This document shows positions 1-6,495 of a DNA stretch of 7,920 nt, piece after piece. Within the stretch, counting starts at the first letter, position 1. Each line of letters opens with the position of its first letter. Origin of the DNA: Bacteroidales bacterium UBA1458 (GTDB taxonomy: Bacteria > Bacteroidota > Bacteroidia > Bacteroidales > VadinHA17); contig DCSU01000003.1 of the NCBI GenBank assembly GCA_002325785.1, forward strand, positions 14,100 to 22,019, written 5' to 3'. The translations under genes and the position numbers were made by a program. The notes below the pieces were generated by a model. That model saw only the letters and a program-made list of their open reading frames with translations, had not been told where the DNA came from and did no database searches.

Positions 1-680
1 TCTGATGACTGTATCACACCCAGGATGCCTGCCTCGCACATCTCACGGTAGAAGAGTGCGGGTTCCTCCTTGAGCTTATGGAGCTCCTTAGGGGGATTGG
101 CCCTGTTCGTCATGTTTTCACGCATGATCTCGCGGTTGATCTTTGCAACCGAATCGTTGAAGGCTATGGTTGCAGCCCTGGCACTGTCGGCTGCAAGCGA
201 CCAGTCGACCGGCCATCCGCTGTTCGTTCCCCCGATGAGTACCCAGGCGCCCTTCAGGGCACCCTTCATCCGGTCAAACTCATCTTTGCTCTTCGGCTCC
301 AGGAGCACATGACCGCGCTGTACACCCTTCGTGCCTGATGTGTATGAGGGGGTGGCAAAGTGAAGGACCATGCCGTTATCAGAGAGCATCCTCCCGAACC
401 ACGGGCCGCGGTTGAATCCCACCGGCACGGTGCCGGCCTCATCAAGGATCACCTCCATGCCCCAGCTTCTGAACTGCGATGCGCACCATTCCACTGCATT
501 CTCATAGGCATCGGAACCGACAAGCCTGCCGCCTATGCGGTTGGATACAACATCAAGATGATGCATCGTACGGTTATCTGTCTGACCCAACTCAATGATA
601 CGGTCAACAACCTTGTTCTGCTGGGCCTGAAGGCTTGTGGCCGCCATAATCAGCAACAGGGGAAGGAATATTTTCTTCAT
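1..680 (-). CDS. Secreted M28-family metallopeptidase (carboxypeptidase Q-like), N-terminal part, cut by the window edge
   Basis: The minus strand is open from an ATG at 680-678 to the left edge (226 codons, no stop). The product begins MKKIFLPLLLIMAATSLQAQ, a clear signal peptide with likely cleavage around QAQ, so it should be periplasmic or secreted. Residues about 39-80 carry the pattern HHLDVVSNRIGGRLVGS, then ENAVEWCASQFRSWGMEV, which is how M28 peptidases of the carboxypeptidase Q group start (in the family: R-x-x-GS, then A-x-x-W and a helix ending near G-x-V). The later stretch with LKGAWVLIGG resembles the PA-type insert of the same group. Family members cleave dipeptides or peptide termini using two zinc ions. 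The zinc ligands lie beyond the window, so catalytic competence cannot be judged. The gene is divergent from the SQR-like gene. The start is fixed by the signal peptide; there is no Shine-Dalgarno, as is normal in Bacteroidota. An antisense open frame at 360-800 is a shadow. Confidence 0.82.
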   Translation of the reverse strand, partial: MKKIFLPLLLIMAATSLQAQQNKVVDRIIELGQTDNRTMHHLDVVSNRIGGRLVGSDAYENAVEWCASQFRSWGMEVILDEAGTVPVGFNRGPWFGRMLSDNGMVLHFATPSYTSGTKGVQRGHVLLEPKSKDEFDRMKGALKGAWVLIGGTNSGWPVDWSLAADSARAATIAFNDSVAKINREIMRENMTNRANPPKELHKLKEEPALFYREMCEAGILGVIQSS

Positions 681-708
681 GAAGAGGTGTTTAATTTTTT
701 ATCAACCG

Positions 709-738
709 CCAAGCTATTAATTAAGGCTCAGAAACAAA
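709..738 (-). promoter_or_regulatory. Possible Bacteroidota promoter for the M28 peptidase gene
   Basis: Read on the minus strand, TTTG at 738-735 is followed after 18 bases by TAGCTTGG at 716-709. This matches the -7 consensus TAnnTTTG at seven of eight positions and sits about 30 bases before the ATG. The spacing is plausible, but the -7 element has one mismatch in its TTTG part, so this is a candidate only. Confidence 0.4.
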
Positions 739-795
739 AGAAGTGCGGTGTGTTATTCAGCTGGCGGATAGTTAAAAAAAGTTATCGGATAAAAA

Positions 796-826
796 TTTGA
801 CCCTATTGGATTATTGTTTAGATTTG
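796..826 (+). promoter_or_regulatory. Bacteroidota-type promoter for the SQR-like gene
   Basis: TTTG at 796-799 and TAGATTTG at 819-826 are separated by exactly 19 bases. Both elements match the primary sigma factor consensus of Bacteroidota (TTTG, 19-21 bases, TAnnTTTG). Transcription would start near 833, giving a leader of roughly 30 bases before the ATG at 865. The promoter overlaps the upstream TTG at 814, which argues against that codon as the start. Confidence 0.8.
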
Positions 827-864
827 AGAAAAGGGTTATACCCGAATATAAACTCTCGTTTCAA

Positions 865-2322
865 ATGGCAAAGATTGTAGTGTTGGGAGCCGGCATCTCA
901 GGTCATACTGCTGCCGCTCATCTGCGGAGGAAGCTTCCGCGCAGGCATGAAGTAGTTGTAGTCAGCCCATCAGAATATTATCAATGGGTTCCGTCAAATA
1001 TATGGGTTGGCATAGGAAAAATGACTGTTGACCAGGTCAGGTTCAAACTCCCTCCCCTATACAAGAAATGGGGTATTCAGTTCGTACAGGCAAAGGCGCT
1101 GGAGCTGCATCCCGAGGGGGATGCTTCAGGCAGCAGGGCCTTTGTGACCGTTGAATACACCGATACTTCGCACAAGGGGGAGAAAGCCTCTGTGGATTAT
1201 GACTTCCTGGTCAATGCTACAGGGCCGAAGCTGAATTTTGATGCTACGGAAGGACTAGGTCCGGGCAAGTTTACATCTTCTGTTTGCACATATGGTCATG
1301 CGGCAGAGACCTGGGAAGAGCTTAAGGGGTGTTTTGACAGGATGAAGCGCGGCGAGAGGCTCACCCTCCTTTTTGGCACAGGCCACCCTGCCGCCACCTG
1401 CCAGGGTGCTGCCTTTGAATATGCACTCAACGTGGCATACGAAATTAAACAGCTGAAGCTTCTTGACAAGGCCGAGATGGTCTGGCTCACCAATGAGTAC
1501 GAACTGGGCGATTTCGGCATGGGAGGCGCATTCATAAAAAGAGGCGGTTACGTAACCCCTACAAAGGTCTTCGCGGAATCAGTGATGGCAGAGTATGGTA
1601 TCAGATGGATCAAACGGGCGGGTGTAACAAAGGTCGAAAAAGGAATCGTTCATTATGAGACCCTTGACGGCCGGCAGCTGACACAGCGTTTTGACTTCGC
1701 CATGCTGATCCCTGCATTCTCAGGAGTCGGCTTAAAAGCTTTCGGCAAAACCGGCGAGGATATAAGCAGCGCACTATTCGCTCCCTCGGGGTTCATGAAG
1801 GTCGATGCCGACTACTCCGGGAAACCGTTCGAGGAGTGGGAAATTGATGACTGGCCCTCAATCTACCGGAACCCGGTCTACCCGAACCACTTCGCTCCCG
1901 GAATAGCCTTCGCGCCTCCTCATCAGATATCCAAACCGATGAAGAGTCCGGGCGGACTGCTGATCACGCCCGCCCCACCCCGCACAGGAATGCCATCGGG
2001 AGTCACCGGGAAGATCATCGCCCTGAACCTTGTCGACCTGATAAACAAAGGGCGAACCGAATTCAAACATAAGGCCTCAATGGGTAAGATGGGCGCTGCA
2101 TGCATTGTCTCTGCAGGCTTCAGCATGCGTAAAGGCCAGGCGGCAACAATGACCGTCTTTCCTATTGTCCCTGACTGGGAGAAATACCCGCAGTGGGGAC
2201 GCGATCTTGGCTATACTGTTGGTGAAATAGGGCTTGCAGGGCACTGGATCAAGCTCCTTCTACATTACCTCTTCCTCCACAAGGCAAAAGGCTACCCGTT
2301 CTGGTGGCTGCTGCCCGAATAA
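865..2322 (+). CDS. sqr: Sulfide:quinone oxidoreductase-like FAD flavoprotein
   Basis: A 485-residue protein of the disulfide oxidoreductase flavoprotein superfamily, closest in motifs to sulfide:quinone oxidoreductases, which oxidise sulfide to polysulfide or persulfide and reduce membrane quinone. The N-terminus has the FAD dinucleotide fold VVLGAGISG (residues 5-13). All three cysteine contexts known from SQR appear: Cys141 in VCTYGHA, Cys179 in AATCQGAAFEYA, and Cys413 in GAACIVSAGF, where the two latter are the redox pair in characterised enzymes. APPRTGMPSGV lies near residues 370-380. The C-terminal 35 residues are amphipathic and aromatic (ending YPFWWLLPE), as expected for monotopic membrane attachment. 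At 485 residues it is longer than the commonest SQRs (about 430), so the exact SQR type is uncertain. The start is ATG at 865, because an upstream in-frame TTG at 814 falls inside the promoter. A small gene follows after 25 bases. A non-SQR flavoprotein cannot be fully excluded. Confidence 0.82.
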   Translation: MAKIVVLGAGISGHTAAAHLRRKLPRRHEVVVVSPSEYYQWVPSNIWVGIGKMTVDQVRFKLPPLYKKWGIQFVQAKALELHPEGDASGSRAFVTVEYTDTSHKGEKASVDYDFLVNATGPKLNFDATEGLGPGKFTSSVCTYGHAAETWEELKGCFDRMKRGERLTLLFGTGHPAATCQGAAFEYALNVAYEIKQLKLLDKAEMVWLTNEYELGDFGMGGAFIKRGGYVTPTKVFAESVMAEYGIRWIKRAGVTKVEKGIVHYETLDGRQLTQRFDFAMLIPAFSGVGLKAFGKTGEDISSALFAPSGFMKVDADYSGKPFEEWEIDDWPSIYRNPVYPNHFAPGIAFAPPHQISKPMKSPGGLLITPAPPRTGMPSGVTGKIIALNLVDLINKGRTEFKHKASMGKMGAACIVSAGFSMRKGQAATMTVFPIVPDWEKYPQWGRDLGYTVGEIGLAGHWIKLLLHYLFLHKAKGYPFWWLLPE

Positions 2323-2347
2323 TAATAGTCAATGAAAAATAAATAAT

Positions 2348-2506
2348 ATGGCAAAGAATATAGTCCGCGGTTACTACGACGAATCCTATCCTCCGATCCC
2401 GACAAAGGCCACCAGATTCTGGCGCAGAAGCATCCTGAAACAGACGATCATGTTTTTCGTGCTTAACCTGAGGATCATGAGGATAATTGTCGGCGGCCAC
2501 TCCTGA
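2348..2506 (+). CDS. Small basic protein of 52 residues downstream of the SQR-like gene, function unknown
   Basis: An ATG 25 bases after the SQR-like stop opens a 52-codon frame ending in TGA. The preceding bases are AT-rich (AAAATAAATAAT), like other Bacteroidota starts. The product begins MAKNIVRGYYDESYPPIP and continues with a basic patch (KATRFWRRSILKQ) and a hydrophobic, possibly amphipathic or membrane-touching stretch (about residues 33-48, TIMFFVLNLRIMRIIV). It is rich in Arg and Lys. I recognise no family. Its composition is protein-like, it is co-directional with the SQR-like gene, and it fills the space up to the convergent sirtuin exactly, which supports a real gene. It may help membrane attachment or interact with the flavoprotein, but this is inferred from position only. 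It is too short for ordinary gene callers, and the opposite-strand frame over it is less convincing. Confidence 0.6.
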   Translation: MAKNIVRGYYDESYPPIPTKATRFWRRSILKQTIMFFVLNLRIMRIIVGGHS

Positions 2507-2524
2507 TCAGGAGGCAACTTTTTT
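2500..2524 (+). terminator. Palindrome plus T-run at the convergent gene junction, probable terminator of the SQR unit
   Basis: CTCCTGATCAGGAG at 2500-2513 is a perfect 14-base palindrome centred on the 2506/2507 junction. After GCAAC comes TTTTTT at 2519-2524. As RNA on the + strand it can fold as CTCC/GGAG with a six-base loop, possibly lengthened with a bulged A. The stem is short, so termination may be partial. The T-run is only on the + side, so it would serve the SQR unit, not the sirtuin gene. Confidence 0.5.
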
Positions 2525-3199
2525 CAGCTTTTCAGCCAGGATGACAACTCCCTTCCCTGCTCCTTCGGCAATGTAATCAACCTTGTGGTTTGTATATACT
2601 GTAACAGGCTTGGGGTCAATAAGAAATACAGGGGTGTTTACCAGGACATAGTGTATCAGCCCTGCTGCCGGATAGACATTAAGTGAAGTGCCAATCACTG
2701 CAAAGAGATCTGCTTTTGAAGCTATGTCAGCCGCTTTCTCCATGGCAGGTACAGCCTCTCCGAACCAGACAATGTTAGGCCTCAGAGGGGTACCGTCAGG
2801 AGCTTTCTCTCCCGGAAGGATGTCACGACAGCCTATATCAAGGATCTCGTAGGGATTATTGCTGCTGCGCGCCTGGGTGAGCAGGCCGTGAAGATGCAGT
2901 ACACTCCTGCTGCCGGCCCTTTCGTGGAGGTCGTCCACATTCTGGGTGATGATATGTACATCAAACAGCTTCTCCAGTTCAACGAGGCCGGTATGGCCAG
3001 AATTAGGAACGGCATTCTCAAGCTGACGGCGGCGCTCGTTGTAAAATTTCTGCACAAGATCCGGGTTGCGGTACCATCCTTCAATCGAGGCCACCTCCTC
3101 AACCTTGTACTGCTCCCATAGACCGCCGCTGTCGCGGAATGTTTTGATGCCGCTCTCGGCACTCATTCCGGCACCGGTCAGTATAACAAGTTTTTTCAT
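2507..3199 (-). CDS. cobB: NAD-dependent protein deacylase, class III (SIRT5/CobB-like) sirtuin
   Basis: A 230-residue sirtuin, which removes acyl groups from lysines with NAD+ in the cytoplasm. The NAD-binding motif GAGMSAESGI is at residues 9-18, followed by TFRDSGGLWE; TQNVDDLHERAG is at 85-96; the catalytic His104 is in HLHG; VVWFGE-like IVWFGE is at 143-148; and GTSLNVYPAAG lies near 190-200. Tyr53 and Arg56 in FYNERRR correspond to the Y-x-x-R pair that binds succinyl and malonyl groups in SIRT5 and CobB, so desuccinylase or demalonylase activity is predicted. The zinc module seems lost: between HG and LRPNIVWFGE only one cysteine (Cys124) remains instead of four. The start is ATG at 3199, giving MKKLVILTGAG as usual; the longer TTG-initiated frame adds 21 residues without family support. 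It is convergent with the SQR unit with no gap. I found no good promoter upstream. Confidence 0.92.
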   Translation of the reverse strand: MKKLVILTGAGMSAESGIKTFRDSGGLWEQYKVEEVASIEGWYRNPDLVQKFYNERRRQLENAVPNSGHTGLVELEKLFDVHIITQNVDDLHERAGSRSVLHLHGLLTQARSSNNPYEILDIGCRDILPGEKAPDGTPLRPNIVWFGEAVPAMEKAADIASKADLFAVIGTSLNVYPAAGLIHYVLVNTPVFLIDPKPVTVYTNHKVDYIAEGAGKGVVILAEKLKKVAS

Positions 3200-3272
3200 G
3201 ATATGAATATACAAAATTGCATCGAGCACAAAGTATAGAGTCCGGGCAATCCTGCCGACCAATGTGAGGTAG

Positions 3273-3287
3273 TCCCGCTAAGCGGGA
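3273..3287. repeat. Perfect short inverted repeat in the intergenic region
   Basis: TCCCGCT, A, AGCGGGA: seven-base arms around a single base, GC-rich within an otherwise mixed intergenic region between two divergently transcribed genes. There is no T-run next to it, so it is not an intrinsic terminator. It could be a member of a dispersed palindromic repeat family or an operator. Only one copy is in this window. Confidence 0.55.
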
Positions 3288-3328
3288 GAACCCATGACTC
3301 GGACCATCTGTTCTGACTACAAAAAAAA

Positions 3329-3360
3329 TTTGACTTCAGTATCATAATAATCTAATTTTG
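3329..3360 (+). promoter_or_regulatory. Bacteroidota-type promoter for the outer-membrane protein/methyltransferase operon
   Basis: TTTG at 3329-3332 and TAATTTTG at 3353-3360 are separated by 20 bases, and both match the consensus exactly. Transcription would start near 3367, about 55 bases before the ATG at 3422. Confidence 0.78.
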
Positions 3361-3421
3361 CTTTTCATCACTCCCCCGGCCAGATTTATTCTCCAATAAA
3401 CAATATTCCCGAGTTTTAGCC

Positions 3422-5653
3422 ATGAAGAAACTTACAAAAATAAGTAGGGGGTTTTTGAAAAGAGTTTTTCAGGGATTGCTGCTGCTTTCCTGGGTGAATG
3501 TCTGGCCACAGGAACCAATGGTTGTGCCAAGGTTGTCAGGAGAACTGATATTCGACGGTGTGCCCGATGAAGAAGCCTGGCAGACAATTGCAGCGTTGCC
3601 CCTTGTTATGCATATGCCTGTATATGGAAACGAACCGACAGAATTAACAGTGATTAAAATCGCATATAATAATGATTACCTGTATGTCTCCGGGATTATT
3701 GACTATAAAAATCCGGATGATCTGAGGGCTTTCAGCAAGAAAAGGGATTACAATTCACCTAAATGTGACTGGCTGGGTGTGGTTATTGATACTTTCAATG
3801 ACAGGCAAAATGCAGTTATGTTTTGGACCAACCCCAACGGATTACGATCCGAAGGAACCCTTCAGAATGATGTTGTGGATTCAAACACTGATATGAGTTT
3901 CAGCTGGAATACTTTCTGGGATGCGAAATCCTCAATCATGGAGAATGGCTGGTCAACAGAATTAAGAATCCCCTTTTCGAGCCTGAGGTACCAGGTAAGA
4001 GAAAACAAAACCAGTATGGGCATAACCGTTGCGAGTTATCGTCCGGTAAAAGCTGAGATGGCAAGTTTCCCATCGATTTCTCCGGATGTTGCCAATGCCT
4101 TATGGAAGCCATCAATGACCAGAATGATGGAATTCACCGGACTAACACCGGAAAACCCTGTCTATTTAACTCCCTATATCACCGGAGGCATCGGTCAGAT
4201 TAATGAGCTTAATGACTCCGAAACAGGATATGTCATGGATTCTAAATTTAAATATGATGCCGGTTTCGATGCAAAGTACAGCATCACAAACAATCTGACT
4301 GTTGATCTTACTGTCAATACTGATTTTGCACAGGTTGAAGCTGATGATCAGAAAATTAACCTTACAAGATACTCACTCTACTTTCCTGAAAAGAGAGTCT
4401 TCTTCCAGGAAAAAGCTGATGTTTTTGATTTCTCCTTTCTTGGCGGCAACAACCTATTCTACAGCCGCAAAATTGGCTTGTATGACGGACACCCTGTAAG
4501 GATTTATGGCGGTATCAGAATGACAGGAAGAGTTAACAAATGGGATGTGGGCATTCTTGATATGCAGACAGCATCTTTTGAAGAGAATCCTTCAGAAAAC
4601 TTCGGGATCTTCAGAACAAAAAGAAGCGTTATTAATCCTAACTCCTTTGTCGGAGGAATGGTCACAAGCCGACTGGGAATGAACGGCAGTTATAATGTTG
4701 CCTACGGACTGGACGGACAGTTCAGGGTTACCGGTGACGAATTTATGACAGTCAAATGGGCGCAGACATTTGAAAAGGATTCCGTTAATAAAATCTTCGA
4801 CTTCGCGCCCTCAAGGTTCTTGTTTGAATGGCAGAGGAGGAAAATAAAAGGACTTGGATATGATTTATTATATACATGGTCCGGCAAAAATTTCAATCCC
4901 GGAGTTGGATTTGAAGCTAAGGACAATTACCAGGGCTTAAGAGCAATTATACAGTACGGCTGGCTGCCTGAGAGAGAAACTTTTCTGAGGTTTCATGCGA
5001 TTTCAATGACAGCTTATGATCTCCGGAATACTTTAACCGGTTTGCATGAGACCACAAGCGGAATATTGAAATGGTCCTTCGAGGCGAAGAAGGGATTCTC
5101 TGGAAATATCTCGGCCAACTGGCTACTTGAAGATCTTGCCGACACAGTGATATTGGGAAATGATCAGGCTTCAGTTCCGCCCGGAAGACATTCATTTGCA
5201 TATTTAAGTGCCTTTTACGGATCATCAGGCGCTCATGCACTGTCCTTTGATTTATCTGCCGAAGCAGGCAGTTTCTACGACGGATGGAAGCTTTCCTTCA
5301 GTGCATTACCAAAGCTGAGTGTCGGCGCCGGGTTTGATCTTGGGCTTACGTATTATCTCGATTATGTAATCCGATCTTCCGGATCGATGAGTTTTACCAA
5401 CCATATCCTTGGTATCAGAGGATTGATGACACTGACTACCAAGACCTCCCTGTCAGCTTATATTCAGTATAATACGTCAGTAGATAAGGTAGTTACAAAT
5501 ATCCGCTTCAGATATAATCCCCGGGAGGGCAACGATTTCTACATAGTCTATGATGAAGGGCTTAATTCAGATCTGGCACGGGAAACCCCAAGGTTGCCAT
5601 TTTCTGCAGGAAGGACTTTGCTCCTTAAGTATACATATACTTTCATGTTATGA
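3422..5653 (+). CDS. Outer-membrane beta-barrel protein with an N-terminal CBM9-like domain (DUF5916 family)
   Basis: A 743-residue protein. Residues 1-30 form a signal peptide with a basic start and hydrophobic core (GLLLLSWVNVWPQ). Residues about 38-240 form a CBM9-like beta-sandwich: FDGVPDEEAWQ, then IAYNNDYLYVSGIIDY, WLGVVIDTFNDRQNA, WSTELRIPFSSLRY. From about 245 to the end come many alternating aromatic strands, with the DUF5916 hallmark at about 299-340 (NTDFAQVEADDQ, then NLTRYSLYFPEKRVFF and LFYSRKIG). The C-terminus ends LLLKYTYTFML, a typical final barrel strand. Family members are predicted outer-membrane proteins of unproven function; the CBM9-like part hints at carbohydrate or envelope binding. 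It opens an operon with the isoaspartate methyltransferase (stop and start overlap as ATGA). Base composition looks more AT-rich than the downstream gene. The start is ATG at 3422, just before the signal peptide and after a strong promoter. Confidence 0.87.
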   Translation: MKKLTKISRGFLKRVFQGLLLLSWVNVWPQEPMVVPRLSGELIFDGVPDEEAWQTIAALPLVMHMPVYGNEPTELTVIKIAYNNDYLYVSGIIDYKNPDDLRAFSKKRDYNSPKCDWLGVVIDTFNDRQNAVMFWTNPNGLRSEGTLQNDVVDSNTDMSFSWNTFWDAKSSIMENGWSTELRIPFSSLRYQVRENKTSMGITVASYRPVKAEMASFPSISPDVANALWKPSMTRMMEFTGLTPENPVYLTPYITGGIGQINELNDSETGYVMDSKFKYDAGFDAKYSITNNLTVDLTVNTDFAQVEADDQKINLTRYSLYFPEKRVFFQEKADVFDFSFLGGNNLFYSRKIGLYDGHPVRIYGGIRMTGRVNKWDVGILDMQTASFEENPSENFGIFRTKRSVINPNSFVGGMVTSRLGMNGSYNVAYGLDGQFRVTGDEFMTVKWAQTFEKDSVNKIFDFAPSRFLFEWQRRKIKGLGYDLLYTWSGKNFNPGVGFEAKDNYQGLRAIIQYGWLPERETFLRFHAISMTAYDLRNTLTGLHETTSGILKWSFEAKKGFSGNISANWLLEDLADTVILGNDQASVPPGRHSFAYLSAFYGSSGAHALSFDLSAEAGSFYDGWKLSFSALPKLSVGAGFDLGLTYYLDYVIRSSGSMSFTNHILGIRGLMTLTTKTSLSAYIQYNTSVDKVVTNIRFRYNPREGNDFYIVYDEGLNSDLARETPRLPFSAGRTLLLKYTYTFML

Positions 5654-6348
5654 GAATGAAATCACTTATAACAGCATTGTTATTGTTATCAGGTGTTCTG
5701 TATAGCCAGGTGAAAGACCAGTATAGTTCTGCCCGCGAACAGATGGTCAGCAGCCAGATCGTTGCCAGGGGAATCAGCCACCTGGCTACGCTGCAGGCTA
5801 TGAGGAAAGTCCCACGGCATATATTTGTCCCTTCATCATATGCGAGCGAGGCTTACAGTGACAGGCCCCTGCCCATAGGGTATAACCAGACCATATCTCA
5901 ACCATTTATTGTAGCCCACATGACCGAGCTGGCCAGGCCGGCAGAGGGAAAGAACGCGCTGGAGATAGGCACGGGCTCAGGCTATCAGGCTGCAGTGCTG
6001 GCCGAGATAGTGGATACGGTGTACACCATTGAGATTGTCCCCGAACTGGCCAGGGAAGCCACGTCCCGTCTTAAGTTACTCGGTTACCGGAATATCGTGA
6101 CCCGATGCGGCGACGGATACAAGGGGTGGCCCGACCATGCTCCGTTCGATATTATAATCGTCACCGCCGCGGCAGACCATATACCCGAACCGTTGAAAGA
6201 GCAGATGGCCGAAGGAGGCCGACTCATTATGCCTGTTGGTAACCCTGCAACAGTTCAGCAACTCATTGTGCTGACAAAAAGGAAGGGAAAGATCACGGAA
6301 CAGAAACTTGAACCGGTACGGTTCGTGCCTTTGAAAAGATTTAAATAG
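5650..6348 (+). CDS. pcm: Protein-L-isoaspartate O-methyltransferase with signal peptide (exported Pcm)
   Basis: A 232-residue protein. Pcm methylates isoaspartyl residues in damaged proteins using S-adenosylmethionine, which starts their repair. Family motifs are intact: VSSQIVARGI (33-42), VPRHIFVP (54-61), IGYNQTISQPFIVAHMTEL (76-94), the SAM-binding motif ALEIGTGSGYQAAVLAEI (103-120), VYTIEIVPELA, GDGYKGWP and FDIIIVTAAA, and the tail LEPVRFVPL. Unlike most family members, it has an N-terminal hydrophobic segment (MKSLITALLLLSGVLYSQ) that looks like a signal peptide with cleavage near YS/Q, so the enzyme should act outside the cytoplasm. The ATG at 5650 overlaps the TGA of the upstream gene (ATGA); a second ATG at 5656 is equally possible and keeps the signal peptide. 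GC content rises clearly compared with the upstream gene. The coupling suggests repair of envelope proteins, an inference. The lack of known periplasmic SAM is a puzzle. Confidence 0.9.
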   Translation: MRMKSLITALLLLSGVLYSQVKDQYSSAREQMVSSQIVARGISHLATLQAMRKVPRHIFVPSSYASEAYSDRPLPIGYNQTISQPFIVAHMTELARPAEGKNALEIGTGSGYQAAVLAEIVDTVYTIEIVPELAREATSRLKLLGYRNIVTRCGDGYKGWPDHAPFDIIIVTAAADHIPEPLKEQMAEGGRLIMPVGNPATVQQLIVLTKRKGKITEQKLEPVRFVPLKRFK

Positions 6349-6495
6349 TCAATCGGTATAGTAAATATTGAACTTCACCCATTCAAACCTGCTGCAGACT
6401 ATCCCTTCCTTGAGGAAAACCTGCGGTTCCTCACCCTGCTCACAGAAATAGTTGACGACCTGAACCTCAACACCCGTATCTGGTCAAAAGAATAA
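6349..6495 (+). pseudogene. C-terminal remnant of an unidentified gene, 48 codons without a start
   Basis: Directly after the Pcm TAG, in the same frame, 48 sense codons run to a TAA. The translation, from about codon 5 on, reads VNIELHPFKPAADYPF, then LEENLRFLTLLTEIVDD and ends LNLNTRIWSKE. This has the composition and codon pattern of a real protein end, whereas the surrounding sequence is AT-rich noise. There is no ATG or GTG in it. It probably is what remains of a larger gene whose front was deleted when the present neighbours came together; a read-through extension of Pcm is less likely, because Pcm already ends where the family ends. I do not recognise the family securely. Confidence 0.45.

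Noticed and set aside
360..800. Open frame of 146 codons on the + strand
   Set aside because: It lies antisense to the signal-peptide start of the M28 peptidase, crosses that gene's promoter region, and has composition unlike a protein (many His, Arg and Pro at first, then Lys-rich noise).
814..864. TTG-initiated extension of the SQR-like protein by 17 residues
   Set aside because: The TTG lies at the -7 element of an exact promoter, and the family begins at the FAD motif a few residues after the ATG at 865.
2249..2500. Minus-strand open frame of 83 codons across the SQR end and the small gene
   Set aside because: It overlaps two better-supported + strand frames, has no recognisable motif, and ends just before the sirtuin's stop without a sensible operon arrangement.
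3200..3262. TTG-initiated extension of the sirtuin by 21 residues
   Set aside because: MKKLVILTGAG is a normal sirtuin start and the extra residues have no family counterpart.
3196..3262. Promoter for the sirtuin gene
   Set aside because: The only -7-like elements (CAATTTTG at 3219-3212 and a spacing-shifted one near 3237-3229, both minus strand) lack a TTTG or TTG at 17-23 bases upstream.
3238..3310. Possible tRNA-like fold around the GC-rich inverted repeat
   Set aside because: No T-arm GTTCRANNC pattern, no acceptor stem, and no anticodon arm can be laid out on either strand.
4947..5240. Minus-strand open frame of 97 codons within the outer-membrane protein gene
   Set aside because: Shadow of the continuous 743-codon barrel protein frame, with no motif of its own.
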